Shown: piece after piece, positions 42,160-54,069 of the stretch
How positions within the stretch are numbered: the stretch's first letter is position 1
How the letters are laid out: the number at the start of each line of letters is the position of its first letter
Origin: Hyposmocoma kahamanoa
Taxonomy: Eukaryota; Arthropoda; Insecta; Lepidoptera; Cosmopterigidae
Assembly: GCF_003589595.1 (NCBI RefSeq)
Contig: NW_020653715.1
Span: 2,698,616-2,762,615 of the forward strand
Length of the DNA: 64,000 nucleotides
Direction of reading: 5' to 3'
Position numbers and translations under genes: made by a program
Notes under the pieces: generated by a model
What the model saw: only the letters and a program-made list of their open reading frames with translations
Told to the model about the DNA's origin: nothing
The model's database searches: none

Positions 42160-42830
42160 GTGTCGGTGTAGCCATCTCCACTCCTCACGGTTCATAGCCA
42201 GTTCTTTGACCTCTTTATAGCTGTTCACTTTGATCTTCTTTTTTATTTGTTCAGTATACGCCATTTTTGGACTTCCTCTTTTTCTTTTCCCTTCTATCTC
42301 ACCTCTATTATCACTCTCACAAATTCGTCATTACGCAACAAATGTCCAAACATTTTCGCCCGTCTCTCTATTGCATTCAAAAGACTTGTCTCCTCCCCAA
42401 CCCTTTCCAAAACTTCCTCATTTGATGTGTTTTCAATCTATTTTATTTTTTCCATTCGCCTCCAGCATCACATTTCAAATAACTCCAATCTCTCTGTGGC
42501 CTTGTTTGTTATTGTCCATGTCTCGCATCCATACAGTAAATACTCTAAATACTCCAGACATAGGTTTTGGTGAATCTTTTTTCAATTCTCTAGGTGTTTT
42601 GGAGGTGAAAATATGTTTTTTATTATGGAAAGCCTGTTTTGCAATTGCGATTCTGGTCTTTATGTCGGTGGTACATTTGGAATCTTCTGCGATAACACTA
42701 CTAAGATATTTGAAATGTTTAGCTGCTCTACTGTCATTTATTTTGTTGGGTGTAATTTTGGAAGGATGTTTTGCAGTTACCAATACTTTGGTCTTATTTT
42801 TGTTAATCGTCAACTTGTATTGGTGTCCCA
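42160..42830 (-). pseudogene. Decayed LINE ORF2 C-terminal half
   Basis: The minus strand at 42475-42813 reads INKNKTKVLVTA, FKYLSSVIAEDSKCTTDIKT and RIAIAKQAFHNKKHI, the conserved region downstream of the RT active site in RTE-like elements. Further on, after frameshifts, come GKRKRGSPKMAYTEQIKKKI and YKEVKELAMNREEWRWL, the C-terminus. The long plus-strand frame here (42230-42841) is only its antisense. Confidence 0.8.
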
Positions 42831-43218
42831 GTCGGTACTAAATACCCGACTACGTTGCCTTGTATCGCGACTAACAGTCCGCTGGAGTTTATAGTACAGG
42901 GTTTTAATTATGAGGACAGAGTACGCCACTACACACTCGTGTTTCAAATAAAAATATCTCTAAAGTCAATTATTTAGAGTATTCAATTCCATGTCACACC
43001 AATACATAAAACCATAATCCCAGAAATGACCACCACAAAATGCGAGCAATATCTGTTGCACGCAACAGTTACCTAACAGCTGTGCTAACTGGATTTAAAC
43101 AGTTTATATAAACTTGTGTTTTTACTGAGCTCGAATTACTTTGTTATGAACAATAAGAAAAAAATACTGTGTAACAAGAAAATACACTTCCTGCTGAGAA
43201 TTGCAGTTATTCTATTGA

Positions 43219-43510
43219 AGGGTCTTCCAAAAGGTTTCGTTTTGATATGTACAAAAAACGAGTATTTTTAAGCGAAATCATCGGATGTTTGTTTAATTGT
43301 AAGAGTAATGGAAAACAACATCAGTCAAATGACTGTCACGGCTTGGATTGCAGGACTATGTACTGTTCAAGGAATTTTCCATCACTGATATTCTTTTTCA
43401 TTATTAATGGCATACCCTGCTCTTTACAATTAAATAAACAACGGATGTATTAGCTTAAAAATACTCGTTTTCTATGCATATCAAAATGAAACGTCTTATA
43501 GGAACACCCT
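43219..43510. mobile_element. MITE with about 90-bp terminal inverted repeats
   Basis: Left end AGGGTCTTCCAAAAGGTTTC; right end is the inverse of AGGGTGTTCCTATAAGACGT. The arms continue with matching TTTTGATATG, AAAACGAGTATTTTTAAGC and TTTAATTGTAA for about 90 bp. The interior is about 110 bp and non-coding. Family not named. Confidence 0.7.
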
Positions 43511-43574
43511 TTGCTTATTATGATTAACTATCTTTTTAACCTCAGACGCAAAAAAAGAGGGTTTATAATTTAGA

Positions 43575-43976
43575 AGCTAGTAGCAGTAGAGCTCCTTGTA
43601 AAAATGTTTGTCCAGTACCTTACCACCTAGCCTATTTCAGCCGTCGTGCTGTAATGTGACCGTTACTGTGTTACGGTTTTGAAGGGTAAGGGTGCTAGTA
43701 AAATTACAGGCATACGGGACTTATCGAGTAGGTTTTCGCAATTGTTACACATAGGAAACGGGCCCTTTACAGGTCAACGATGACCATGGGACCTGTAAAG
43801 AAAACAAATTTATGCTATTTAAATCCGAAAAAATAATTTTATTTCCGTACGTGACGGGTGCAGTAGCAGCGCTTCTCAGATCTTTGTGATTTAAAGCACT
43901 GTGTGGCTCTTCAACAATTATTATGGACTGGCGTGTCGTTTACCTCCAGGCACACGAGTTGCCCCATCACTTGATA
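43575..43976 (-). repeat. 'GATGGGACGAACAAG' repeat, inverse copy split by an insertion
   Basis: GTAGAGCTCCTTGTAAAAAT to about 43738, then foreign sequence containing GGGCCCTTTACAGG and AAATCCGAAAAAATAATTTT, then GTGACGGGTGCAGTAGCAGC to CCATCACTTGATATTATT. The insert resembles Penelope-associated sequence near 44120-44160. Confidence 0.5.
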
Positions 43977-44429
43977 TTATTTAAAACAGCCTTTGCCTGT
44001 CTGTCTGCGGCGTCGTACTTCCCAAATGGACTGATCTGAAAGCAGTTTTATTTTTCATTTATAGGCTAATTTAATTAACATGGGAAAGGAAACTATTTTT
44101 CCAGATTTAAATCGCGCAATTTGTTTTTTCAAACAAATCAACGTTTTGGGCCCTTTACATGTCGTGTCGGGTCTCATCGTCACGGTTGACTGAGGTGGTA
44201 AAGTCATCAACAAAAGTTATGTCTAATATTAATGCAAACCACCCTATTTTGCACCCTATATGCAAACCACACTATAGTCACAAAAGTTATTAATTAAATA
44301 CCTTATTTTTAAATTTACAAAGAACATTCTGTTTTACAAATTATTTTGTTTTAACAATATAAATGTTACGTTTATTATTAATTAATAATGGAAATTAGAA
44401 CAAATTAAAACATATTAAATCAGTTCTGT

Positions 44430-44700
44430 AGTCTTATGTCTGTTTGAGATTTTTCATTAGAGGAAATACTGGTGGTACGGAGAAACCATCATCCCTGTTG
44501 AAATTAGGATGTTTTTCAATTTCAATGGCCTCTCGCAGCATCCTGGGCAGATAACGGACTTCTTTTGCAAGGACCTGGGGTTTGTCAAACTTAATTGAAT
44601 GTGTAGGTTTATCCATGAGATGCTCACATACTGCAGACTTGTTTACATTTAGATTTAAAACCAGTAAAATAGTTTCATTTCCTATGTGTAACAATCGCGA
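44430..44700 (-). pseudogene. Penelope-like retroelement C-terminal (GIY-YIG region) fragment
   Basis: The minus frame 44434-44694 reads SAVCEHLMDKPTHSIKFDK, VLAKEVRYLPRMLREAIEI and KHPNFNRDDGFSV. The pattern 'SAVxEHxxxxxHxIxFDxxxVLAxExxYxPRxxREAIEIxKHxNFNRDDG' is that of the C-terminal endonuclease region of Penelope-like elements in animals (from memory). The N-terminal RT part is absent. Confidence 0.55.
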
Positions 44701-45049
44701 AAACCTAAGAACCTAATTGACACGGTTTTTAGTTATATTTGATGAACATCTGTTCAGTTGTAAAAAGAACATCTGGTAATTTTCTTAAAATCACTGGTCA
44801 TTCTAATTCCATTGAGACTCCACCGGGACTATATTACTTATAAATGTAGTTGCAATGGCAGTTGAGTCTCAAATGAGTGCCAATGGAATAACAGTGATGG
44901 CACCATTGATGGCACACATTCATTCAATCACTAACGATAGATGTTATCTTACTAGAACTACAGTGGTAATTATTATGCATATCTTAATTTTTATTTCGTC
45001 TCAACAGCAATTTAGTCTTAAAATTGTATATTTTTGTTATGTATGTTAC

Positions 45050-45230
45050 GCGATATGTCCTGTCTCCTACCCGATAACTGATTTTGATGATTTTTGTTGG
45101 AAAGAGGTTACGTCAGTAGTTGCCCCATTAAAATTTGAAGAAAATATTACACCTCTAAGGGTGGCAAACTAGGGGATGAATGACTTTTGAGGTCGGTTTT
45201 TTTTAATATTCTATACTGAGATATTAATAA
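45050..45230 (+). repeat. 'AACCGACTTCAAA' repeat, partial copy
   Basis: TTTTGTTGGAAAGAGGTTAC, CACCTCTAAGGGTGGC, AACTAGGGGATGAATGA and GAGGTCGGTTTTTTTTAATA, in the order seen at 6981-7400. Confidence 0.6.
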
Positions 45231-45867
45231 TATTCTACACTGAACTCGCCATTGAGCAGGACACCAAAAAATTGCAATGGCAGTTGAATAGTCGCTCGAT
45301 AGCTAGTAGCATTATCTTTAACTTTTAGCAGAAAACCAACCGTTCCAAATCCTACCATAGAATCTCTGTCGTCATGCAACTGAGGGGATTTAAAATTAGT
45401 AGTCTTGGGTTTCGTACAACTATGAGACCAATTCAATTATCCAAATCCCCCAGAAAAGACATATTATAAAAGATTATCAAAGTCACCTTATCGATGGAAT
45501 TTGTCTTTCGATAACTAGAAGATCAAAAAATTATCTGTACGAAAGTATATAGATAAGATTAATAGATTTGTTTGATACTCGTAGATAGACATTGTGACGT
45601 GTAATTTTAGGATATATTGGCATTTTTGAAAGTGTAGATTGTTCTGCACGAGCAGGTTCAATGCTCATTGGTACCAATTTTATGACTAAGAATTCCTAAG
45701 ATAATCTCATTTGACAGATATGAAAACGTTATTCTTTTTAATAATAATACTTACCCATTAATTGAAACCGCTTCCATCACCAGTGTTGTCATTTTTATTT
45801 TTTAATTGATCGTGTTTGAAGTAACACTAGAGCTCTGTGTGAAAATTTTTTTAATTTTTTTTTACAA

Positions 45868-45998
45868 TGTCAGGTGACGGGACGAACAAGTCGTGCGCCT
45901 GATGGTAAGCGACACGCCTGTCCATAACAGTTGCAGTGCCACTCAGAGCTTTAAATCTCAAAGATCTGAGAGGCACCTGCGAAGACCTGTAATTTCAT
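45868..45998 (+). repeat. 'GATGGGACGAACAAG' repeat, truncated copy
   Basis: GGTGACGGGACGAACAAGTC to GACCTGTAATTTCATCC. The stretch 46000-47780 that follows holds no gene I recognise. Confidence 0.6.
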
Positions 45999-47784
45999 CC
46001 AGGAATCATTAGTTCATCGGTTAAAAACAATATTAAAGACTTCCAGATCGGCCATGACAATTCGTGTCCAGGAGAAGGTAGGACAAAGGTAAACGGTACT
46101 CTTTCGCGCCATAAACCTCGCCCGAGCTGGCTGGCTGGCTCAATGCTTCGTTATTCTGATTAAGCATCAGCCTTTGCCTGGTCTCAAACTACACTTAAGA
46201 CATAGGGAATTCCCTAGTTTGAAACGAACGCTATGGTCTGGGATATAAAACAAAAGAATGTATATTGACTTCAACAACCAAATAAATACTGTCTTCAGCG
46301 ATATTTCCTGCACAAGAGGCGGCATTAAATCATGACTTGATAATTTTGCTGGCATATTAAACATGTTAATTAGATTCAAATTGCACTTTCAGTTGTTTTT
46401 CTTATGCGCTTGAGTTGCTTATACGAATTTCAGTATTGCAACATACACGACAACTTGTAGTGAAGAATCTGCGTTATCTTAATAGATCTGTTGTACGTAC
46501 TTGTACAAAATTGATCTTCTCATGCAAATGTAGACTGATGGGTGAATATTCGTGCTAATATCAGGATTGTACAATTGAATGAATATTACTGGATGGCTAC
46601 GCACCAGAAGTATTGTTCTTTAACTTTCACATTCCCTGGTACTTGACTGAGTGACTTTCTTGATATTGATTATGTTGATTTTTAGAGCAGAAATTTCAAA
46701 CGTTACTTCTAAATACGTTACGTTAAATCTACTACCGAAGATGCGTAGATTTTGCTTTATGTTTTGCGGACTTGTTTACAAACTACAAACGAAACAAACA
46801 AACTCTTTAATCCACGTGCGTGTCGGTCTGCCCATCTGGTTTCACCACGTTCCCTACATGGTCAGGGGCCGTGAACTCGAGTTTTTCTTGCTCCGGTCCG
46901 CCTATTCCTATTCGACTGTTCTGTTCAATTATATTGTATAATACTTTCTGTTTCTTTCTCTAATTTTGCTTTTGTGTATTTAAATATTTTTTCTTATTAA
47001 GTTCAGTCACCTTGAATGTCATTAAGGTCAATATTTCGGTTAGTACTCTGTGTTTTTTAACTCAGCTACGCTTATTGCATTGCCTAATTCTTTGAAATGG
47101 AAGTACAGGGTCCAGGTTTCAGAGCATGACGGTCAGGGAACCAAATGCGCCAGTTTTTGACGAAACTCCACACCAACGCCTATTGTTTTGTCTTCTAATC
47201 CCGCCTTGGCATGTTGTTCTGACAGCGGTAAAGTATAAGTTCATAGTGGATACGGCAGATTATACCTTGTTTTAGGATCCTGAGAGGCTTACTTACTAAA
47301 AACCTGTGTATGCATCGTCTCCCACAGACGGTTCGTGAGATCTCGCTAAGTGTCACCACTCAACAACAGATTGTGCCTAGGAGGATTCCAGATTGCGATA
47401 CGAACATCATTACCATCAGTAAGGTCTTCCTTCTCGACGTTTCGAACTTGTAATGTACTTTTCCAGCACGACACATGAATTTGTCATGTCCTTAGAAGCA
47501 AATAGCAATAAAAACATCGAATTACAAGCCTTATTAAAAGATGCATGTTCGATAATTGCAAAATTAGCATATCGATTAAGATTTTTGCCGATAAATCGAT
47601 ACATATTATTGATTCAACGATTATAAAAATTATACCCATTATCTTCGCCAATTAGCAACGGAAGCAATTGTTGTATATTTACTGATTTGTTAATTATATG
47701 CCATTTAAGTTTGATTACTATTAGTAACTAAAAAGGGGTCTACTGCAAAATACTGTAGTTCGTCCGAGGAAATACCGACATCTT

Positions 47785-48060
47785 ACTTATTAAATTAAAT
47801 TAAATTAAATAAGACTTTATTCATCAAACACACATATATAAATAGAGAATAACAAGTACAATAATTAACTATGAACTAAACTAATCCATCCATAATATAT
47901 AATGTTGATGAAAAGGACGAAGCCTCAGCAAAGTGCTGTTTTTCAGTCTCCGCCTGTGTTCTCTGTCGGACACTGCCGGAACATAATATTGAATAATAGG
48001 TCTACAACAAAGATAACATTGCTATTCTTACTTAAGTCTAACTATTTATTTACTGGCCAC
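47785..48060 (-). repeat. LINE 3' end with (AATTT)n tail
   Basis: On the minus strand the sequence ends GATGAATAAAGTCTTATTTA followed by AATTT units, the same tail architecture as the LINE ends at 9957-10020 and 40930-41420. No coding region is visible. Confidence 0.5.
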
Positions 48061-48329
48061 GAGTAATAATGTGTATATATAAAATAAAAAGTAAAACTAT
48101 ATACTATGATGTAACTACATCATATACAATTGGGACGATAACGGGTACCAATGATTATTTACTATACAACTACGGACTATTCAACAACCGACCAGCAACA
48201 TGTGGACTTCTGTTGCAAGAGAAGCCATTCTTTACACTTTCGTTTGAAAGTGTAGAAAGACTTAGCCGTTTTCACCGGCGGTGGCAGATCATTCCAACAT
48301 TTAGAGGCAGCAAAACGGAAGCTGCCTCT

Positions 48330-48557
48330 GTATTTTGCCAAGCAGTAATGTGAGATTACTGCATTCCGGTTTCGAAGGGCAAGGGTTCTGGTGAAATTAC
48401 AGGCACATGGGACATGTCAACTTAAATGCCAGGGTGTCGAGCGCAGTGGTAGTGCCCCTTGATCTTAGTGATTTAAAGCTCTGAGTGGCACTGCAACTGT
48501 TATAGACAGGCGTGTCGCTTACCACCAGGCACAGAATTTGTTCGTCCCGTCACTTAG
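48330..48557 (-). repeat. 'GATGGGACGAACAAG' repeat, inverse copy
   Basis: CCAAGCAGTAATGTGAGATT to TTCGTCCCGTCACTTAGTAT. The repeat may begin as early as 48210. Followed at 48655-48780 by an 'AACCGACTTC'-type repeat fragment (ACGCGATAACTC, CGATTTTGATGATTC, TTTTGTTGGAAAGAG). Confidence 0.6.
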
Positions 48558-49489
48558 TATTATACAAAAAAATACTCGCTAGAGTCTCCCAACTGTAGCA
48601 TTCTGAGTGAGATCGTGTTATTAATAGACGGTATTTTTTTTAATTAACCTTAAAAAAACTTAAAAAAAGGAGGTGGTATACAATTCGGCTGTGTCTTTTT
48701 TATGTATGTTACGCGATAACTCTTGTTCTAATGATTTGTAAACCGATTTTGATGATTCTTTTTTTGTTGGAAAGAGAAAGAAAAGTTCTAATTGTTTATT
48801 ATAATAAATTCTTTTTCATATGAACTGGATTCATCACTTGAATCCTCTGTAACAGTGATTATTCATTCATTGTGAATGTGAACCACATGTGAAGCACATT
48901 CACGGTTAAAAATTCTTCATAAATAAAGCGGTTGTAATAAGAAATCGATCGGTAACACATTAGGTCATTACTAATTAATTAGTACTGGAGCTGCCAAAAG
49001 TAATTTAAATGACTGGACGGAGTATACTGTTGAACAAGTAATATCCGACCAAATCAAGAGCCAATGTGAAGTGGAACCTTCATTCGCATCATGCATCTTT
49101 ATTTTGGTCGAGTATTACTTATTTGACTGTTAATGTTTCGGACGAAGACCGGGAGCGACTTCCTGTAAATAGCCCGAAACGTTGCTTTGTTAGAAAGATA
49201 AATATACGCGATTTACATCCGAAAACATAATTTTTAATCCTTTCTATTGCATCGGGGGCTAATTAAAAATTAATAATTACACAATATTATAGTACTGAAC
49301 AAAGCTAGTATGTAATCACCAGTGTGTTCATTCGGCTAAAAATATAAATACACACCTAACCTTGAATATTGAATGCGCAAAGCGAAACTTTAATAAAACT
49401 GGCAGTAACATTATAAATGAAGTGGCCTTAAAAAAGGTCACAGAGATTTTTGATCAGTGTAAAATATGATGAGGATAACGGGCATTTAC

Positions 49490-49700
49490 TAACAGTAGAG
49501 CTCTTTGTGGAAGGGTTCATCCAGGGAAGTTCTGCCACGATACCTATTTCAGCCGCCAAGCAATAATATGAGCATTACTGCATTCCGGTTTTGAAGGGTA
49601 AAGGTGCTGGTGAAATCACAGGCACATGGGACTTGTCAGCTTATGTTTCAGGGTGACGGGCGCAGTGGCAGTGCCCCACAGATGTTTGCGTTTTGAGGGC
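49490..49700 (-). repeat. 'GATGGGACGAACAAG' repeat, truncated inverse copy
   Basis: CAGTAGAGCTCTTTGTGGAA to GCAGTGCCCCACAGATG. It ends abruptly against the degenerate tandem array at 49705. Confidence 0.6.
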
Positions 49701-49704
49701 ACGT

Positions 49705-50010
49705 TCCCGTTATGTCGTAACGTTTTATTTATCGTTGGACGACTGATGTGTCTAGCTTTTACACATATCACGACTATCTGTGGTAACTGTGTCGTGGATG
49801 TTTATTTTATCGTTGAACGACTGTCGTGGCTAGCTGTTCCAACTAGATCGTGACGATAATTTGTCAGTTCTCGGGTGCAGCCTTGTCGTTTGCACGACAG
49901 AATCGTTTGAAGCTGCGATTATCTGTCGTCACGTTTTATTTATAGTTGTACAACTGTCATTGTGGCTCTTCCCATTGACACGACAGTCTGTCGTTCGTAA
50001 CGTCAAAAAG
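49705..50010 (+). repeat. Degenerate tandem array rich in CGAC/GTCG
   Basis: Diverged units contain ACGTTTTATTTATCGTTGG, ACGACTGTCGTGGCTAGC and GTCGTCACGTTTTATTTATA. At least three are recognisable (about 49713, 49792 and 49926), with many CGACAG/CTGTCG inverted words. Non-coding. Confidence 0.5.
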
Positions 50011-50279
50011 TAGTGAACGACACTTAATCGTGTTGTTTTATGTGTGAACACCTTTATTCAGAGTCATCGCGACTGGAGTCAACGTGTGTGAAACGCCTTA
50101 GACAAGTTTTGTTAGTGACTAGTATTTTGTCATCCTCTAGATTTAAACGATATCGTACACGCTCTAATGATGTTTTAAATACATAAAATAACTCTGTCAA
50201 CTACGGTCACTAATGACATAGTAACAGGTTGAGAGGCAAGCGGCTGTTGACAGTTTAAAGGATACGTTGGGAAAAAAAA

Positions 50280-50720
50280 TCATTGGTATATGTAAAGTAC
50301 CCACTGTATACAACAGTTTTCTTGTAAAATTTCGAGGTAAGTTTGTATTTTTTTTGCTATATATTTTTTCCAAAGTGATCCACACAACACTTCCACTGTT
50401 GTGCGGAATCATCCAAAGCCATTTGAGATTTTAACGACTCTTAAAACTCTCAACTGTCGCTTACCATGGAGCGTGAAGTCGCTGTGAAATATCGGATGAA
50501 GAATAAAAAGTTAAACCAATCAAAGTCACAGTTTTAAACTGTGATCCCATCACCCGGGCGAGGTACCTGGTACGTTTCTACTCCATTTTCACTCCACGGA
50601 AGGTCAAAGCTCGATTGTATTCTACAAAACTAGCTGTCGATCGATACTGCCTAGTTGCTAGTCCTTGAACATTTTCACACACACGACAAATGGATGGGAA
50701 AATCGATGGTAGAAGAATGT
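50280..50720 (+). repeat. Permuted-block repeat, copy with swapped order
   Basis: TTGTAAAATTTCGAGGTAAG and ATCCAAAGCCATTTGAGATT come first here. The GGAAGGTCAAAGCTCGATTG and GACAAATGGATGGGAAAATC blocks come last, opposite to the copy at 4530-5460. Confidence 0.5.
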
Positions 50721-51329
50721 TGTTTTTATCATTACCATCTACATTCCGATGTCACTGCTGGGTACGGGTTCCTATAGTTTATACCATCCATGACGATCTG
50801 TTGCTAGTCTCAACAATCTACGCTACTGTCGCCTACCCATCTCGCGCACGTTCCAAATTTCTGTGGGTGTTACAAATAAAGCTCTCATACACGGAACGAT
50901 TTGACTTCACGATCCGTCGTTTCAGACAGATTGAAGTGACGAATCGATAGTATTTGTATATTTATTCGTCAACATAGGTTACAGTAGATAGTTGAAATAC
51001 ATGTTGATAAACAAAATTTTAGTTACCCTCTTTGCTGCGCCTTGAGCCATACGAACTAAATAAGTAAATGAATATAAATAACATAAGAATCATATACAAT
51101 TTGTAAAGTTCTTAGCTAATATTATCTCTGACATCACCATTGGGATTATATTCATTACGTCATCAATATACCAATAAATATTTTTAATCTAAAGGGTTGT
51201 CCATCAAGGGCGGGTTGATTTTGACAGTTCATTGCGGTGAAATGTCATAATGTTCCTAAAGTCTGATGGTAGTTTATTATTAATCGACTTTAAAAAAAAC
51301 AGTCAGTTGTTTTTAGTACTCTGTACTGA

Positions 51330-51545
51330 GATTATATTTGCCATACTTCCTCTTCGATTTTAAATTGCCTTTAGGAGTCTTCTTTTAGTTACATATCGGA
51401 CCGTATTGAGGAAGACCAAGAATAGCGTACAGTGAATAAGTAAAGAACTTTTTAGTGAACAGCTTTATGGAGGTCAAGGTGCTGGCTATGGACTGTGAGG
51501 AGTGGAGTATTCTACACCGACAAGAGCATGGCACTTAAATAATGA
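51330..51545 (+). pseudogene. LINE ORF2 C-terminal fragment
   Basis: VNSFMEVKVLAMDCEEWSIL, then HRQEHGT and stop, matches the end of the minus-strand LINE at 42160-42830 (VNSYKEVKELAMNREEW). An 'AACCGACTTC' repeat fragment (GTACTCTGTACTGAGATT) precedes it. Confidence 0.6.
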
Positions 51546-51559
51546 TGATCGGACCGTAA

Positions 51560-52955
51560 TTGTTCTCGGTTATGTATCGGATGTATACCCTAGGTGTACG
51601 TCAGTGCTCAAGGTTATTTTTCACGTCATTTACCAAAAAACACTACAATACTTCTAAGTACAACCTTATGCTAATGCAATGTGTAAAGTACCCATAAACC
51701 ACGAGCTACCAGATGTATTATGGTACGGTCGGTTGCCCTCAATTCAACGGACATCTGTTTCCGCCACATGGTTGTACTCCCTAAATTTGGTACCTCCGTT
51801 TGTTACCTGCGTAGTGTGCCTGCCCCTTTAACTGTTTTTGTTGAATGAGGTTGATTTTTTAAGGTGTTTTAACGGGGATTTCTTATACATCTGGTGGGTT
51901 ATGCTATTTTTTATTTATTATCTCTCATGTCGTATTTGCGTAATTAGGAATAAGACCAGCCCATAATTTATGTAATTAACGTAGGAGTACATGCCTCATG
52001 ACCCGTTTTGTATTTGACTGCAAAGTGAAGACAAATTTACGCTCGCGTAATTACTAGATCATAAAAAATAAGGATTGCAACATCCTGTGTATTTTGTGAT
52101 CCAGTGTTTTTGACGAGACTTACGAATACTGTCATTCATTATCATAGCATCAAAAAATTTAATACGGCCTGTAGAATCTGGGGTTGTAAAGTTGATACGT
52201 TTATAACATTGTCCCGTATTTCGCTATATTCGCAGCAGCAGAAAACAACAAGTTTTCGTGTTGTTCTCAGAAATAATAAATAACTTGTTGAATATTCCCA
52301 AATCTGCCACATTCAACAAAACGTTAACATGTCCTGCCGCAATGAAAATGAATAAAAATTAAATCTGTCCAGATGGCACAAATCTGCCATAAATGGTCAC
52401 ACTGTTCTCAATCTCAATTTGACATTGACATTGGCAAGAGGCCTCTAGTCATAAAGTTGCTTTGCTTACTTTCATAGCTCTCATCTAAATATTGTTTATA
52501 CATTTTTGTCATATTGTGTTTTATTTTTTACTTTGTTTCATTACTGTGTAATTGATTATTTGATTAATGATATAATGTTTTATGTGTATACTATAAAATA
52601 ATATACCTCGTTACTATAAAGTAATACATTGTTTTACAATTTTTTTTATCGCAACTTCTAAAAATATACAAAAATATATAGATAATTTAGGCATAAATTA
52701 AAACTTTAAATTATACTGGCAAAGTAACGAACGGCTCTTCGATGATTTTATTATTATTGGGTCAGCTTTCGCCATCCTTTATGTTCGAGAGTAGTACGAG
52801 ATTCGAGCAAACGGAATTACAGAAACTATGCTTAATTTTAGTTCAATGTGTTTACCCGTTAATTTTTTATAAGACAAGGATAAAGAATAAAGCTATCTTA
52901 TCTTTAACCCTTATTTTTGTATCCGAAAAGGCGTTGGTGGAACGATCTCGATGGG
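51560..52955. other. Stretch with no recognised gene
   Basis: AT-rich. A plus frame at 52742-52960 leads into the LINE tail at 52960 but is not itself recognisable. 52190-52470 shares only vague similarity with 61440-61720 (CATAAAGTTGCT). Confidence 0.3.
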
Positions 52956-52959
52956 TTTG

Positions 52960-53060
52960 AGATGGAGTGGTTGGAAATGCAAATTACAAGGAGCAGTGGT
53001 AGCGTTTTAAGGGAGATCTCTGCCCAGCAGTGGGACACAATATATTAATAAAAAAAATAC
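52960..53060 (+). repeat. RTE-type LINE 3' terminus
   Basis: GGGAGATCTCTGCCCAGCAG, then TGGGACACAATATA, is the characteristic 'GAxxYxTATGCCCAGCAGTGGGAC' terminus of lepidopteran RTE-like LINEs and the SINEs that borrow it. Confidence 0.7.
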
Positions 53061-53584
53061 GATAAGGGATGCGTATACGGCTTTCCATACATGGTTCTGG
53101 GGAACGTATTGGACACGCACAAGAAATCTAATTAATATTGTAACGTTTGACTGAATCGACGCAATGTTCACTACCATAATATTGCGAGTGGAGCTCCCAT
53201 GGCTGCCCGAAAAGAAGATTTTTCTTTCTTCAAACATGACTCTCCTACCAAGTGTGGATCGTCAAAGGGGGCAATAGAATACTTACAGGCATTTAGCTTG
53301 GTAGGAGTTCTTGTATGTCTGATGATGAATGATTCAAATATAACGGATAGTGACGCTAAAAATATCGATAATTGATCATAGACCGCCCACAATAGGTCCA
53401 TGACTTCATGCGCAGTCAGGTGCGGCGTTGCAGCAAAAAATGGACACGGATAAAGTGGTCAGTGATTTCATTGGTTCGTATATAAATTTTAAATTGGTCA
53501 GGGCTTTATTTGGTTGTGGCTATAAAGTTTGTTTTTCTATTTTACATAGAACTAGTACAACTTTGGTCAAGTGGGGTGGCCTAT

Positions 53585-54066
53585 GGTAACAGTACATCAT
53601 TATGAACCCATTTATATGTCCCGCTGCAGGGCACAGCTCTCCTTAAAGGCGATGGTTTAAGTCATAGTCCGTCACACTGATCCAATTATTAGGGACTTCA
53701 CTTTTTCCGAGTGTTGTGCCTTCCGAACTTTCCTTCTTTCCTTCCTTCCGAACCTTCCTTCCTTCCTTCTGAACCTTCTTCGGTGTGCAGGTTTTATCAC
53801 GATGTTTTCCTTCACCGAAAAGCTCATGGTAAATTTCAAATAAAAATAAAAAGGTATTTGTTTCTCCACAAAACATAAGGAACACAATACTTAAAAAACA
53901 AAAAGAAAAAAAATAAAGGACAAAAAGGTTAAAGACTCAGCATTACTGATTTTCAGTCTTGGATTTCGCACATGAATTCCGAGAAACTCAGAGGTGCGAG
54001 TCCGGATACGAACCCACGGCCTCCGCTTGAGAGGCAGTAGATCAAACCATTAGACTACTACGTCCT
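53585..54066 (-). repeat. Composite SINE: tRNA head, body, RTE-type tail
   Basis: On the minus strand the head begins near GACGTAGTAGTCTAATGGTT, with a B-box-like GGGTTCGTATCC. The body has CACCTCTGAGTTTCTCGGAA, ATGTGCGAAAT, CCATGAGCTTTTCGGTGAAG and AAAACATCGTGATAAAACC. The tail reads GTGCCCTGCAGCGGGACATA, the same terminus as 52960-53060 in diverged form. It contains a (TTCC)n-rich expansion at 53720-53780. A partial copy is at 39776-39968. Confidence 0.7.
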
Positions 54067-54069
54067 ATG

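Noticed and set aside
42230..42841. 203-codon plus-strand frame
   Set aside because: It is the antisense of a decayed minus-strand LINE ORF2 with recognisable RT-region motifs, and its own translation is hydrophobic and unrecognisable.
53643..53887. Two overlapping minus frames rich in Lys/Arg/Glu
   Set aside because: Produced by the (TTCC)n-like expansion inside a SINE.
54000..54066. Possible tRNA gene (minus strand) with anticodon-like CTCTCAAGCGG
   Set aside because: It continues into a SINE body with an RTE-type tail; the stems are imperfect.
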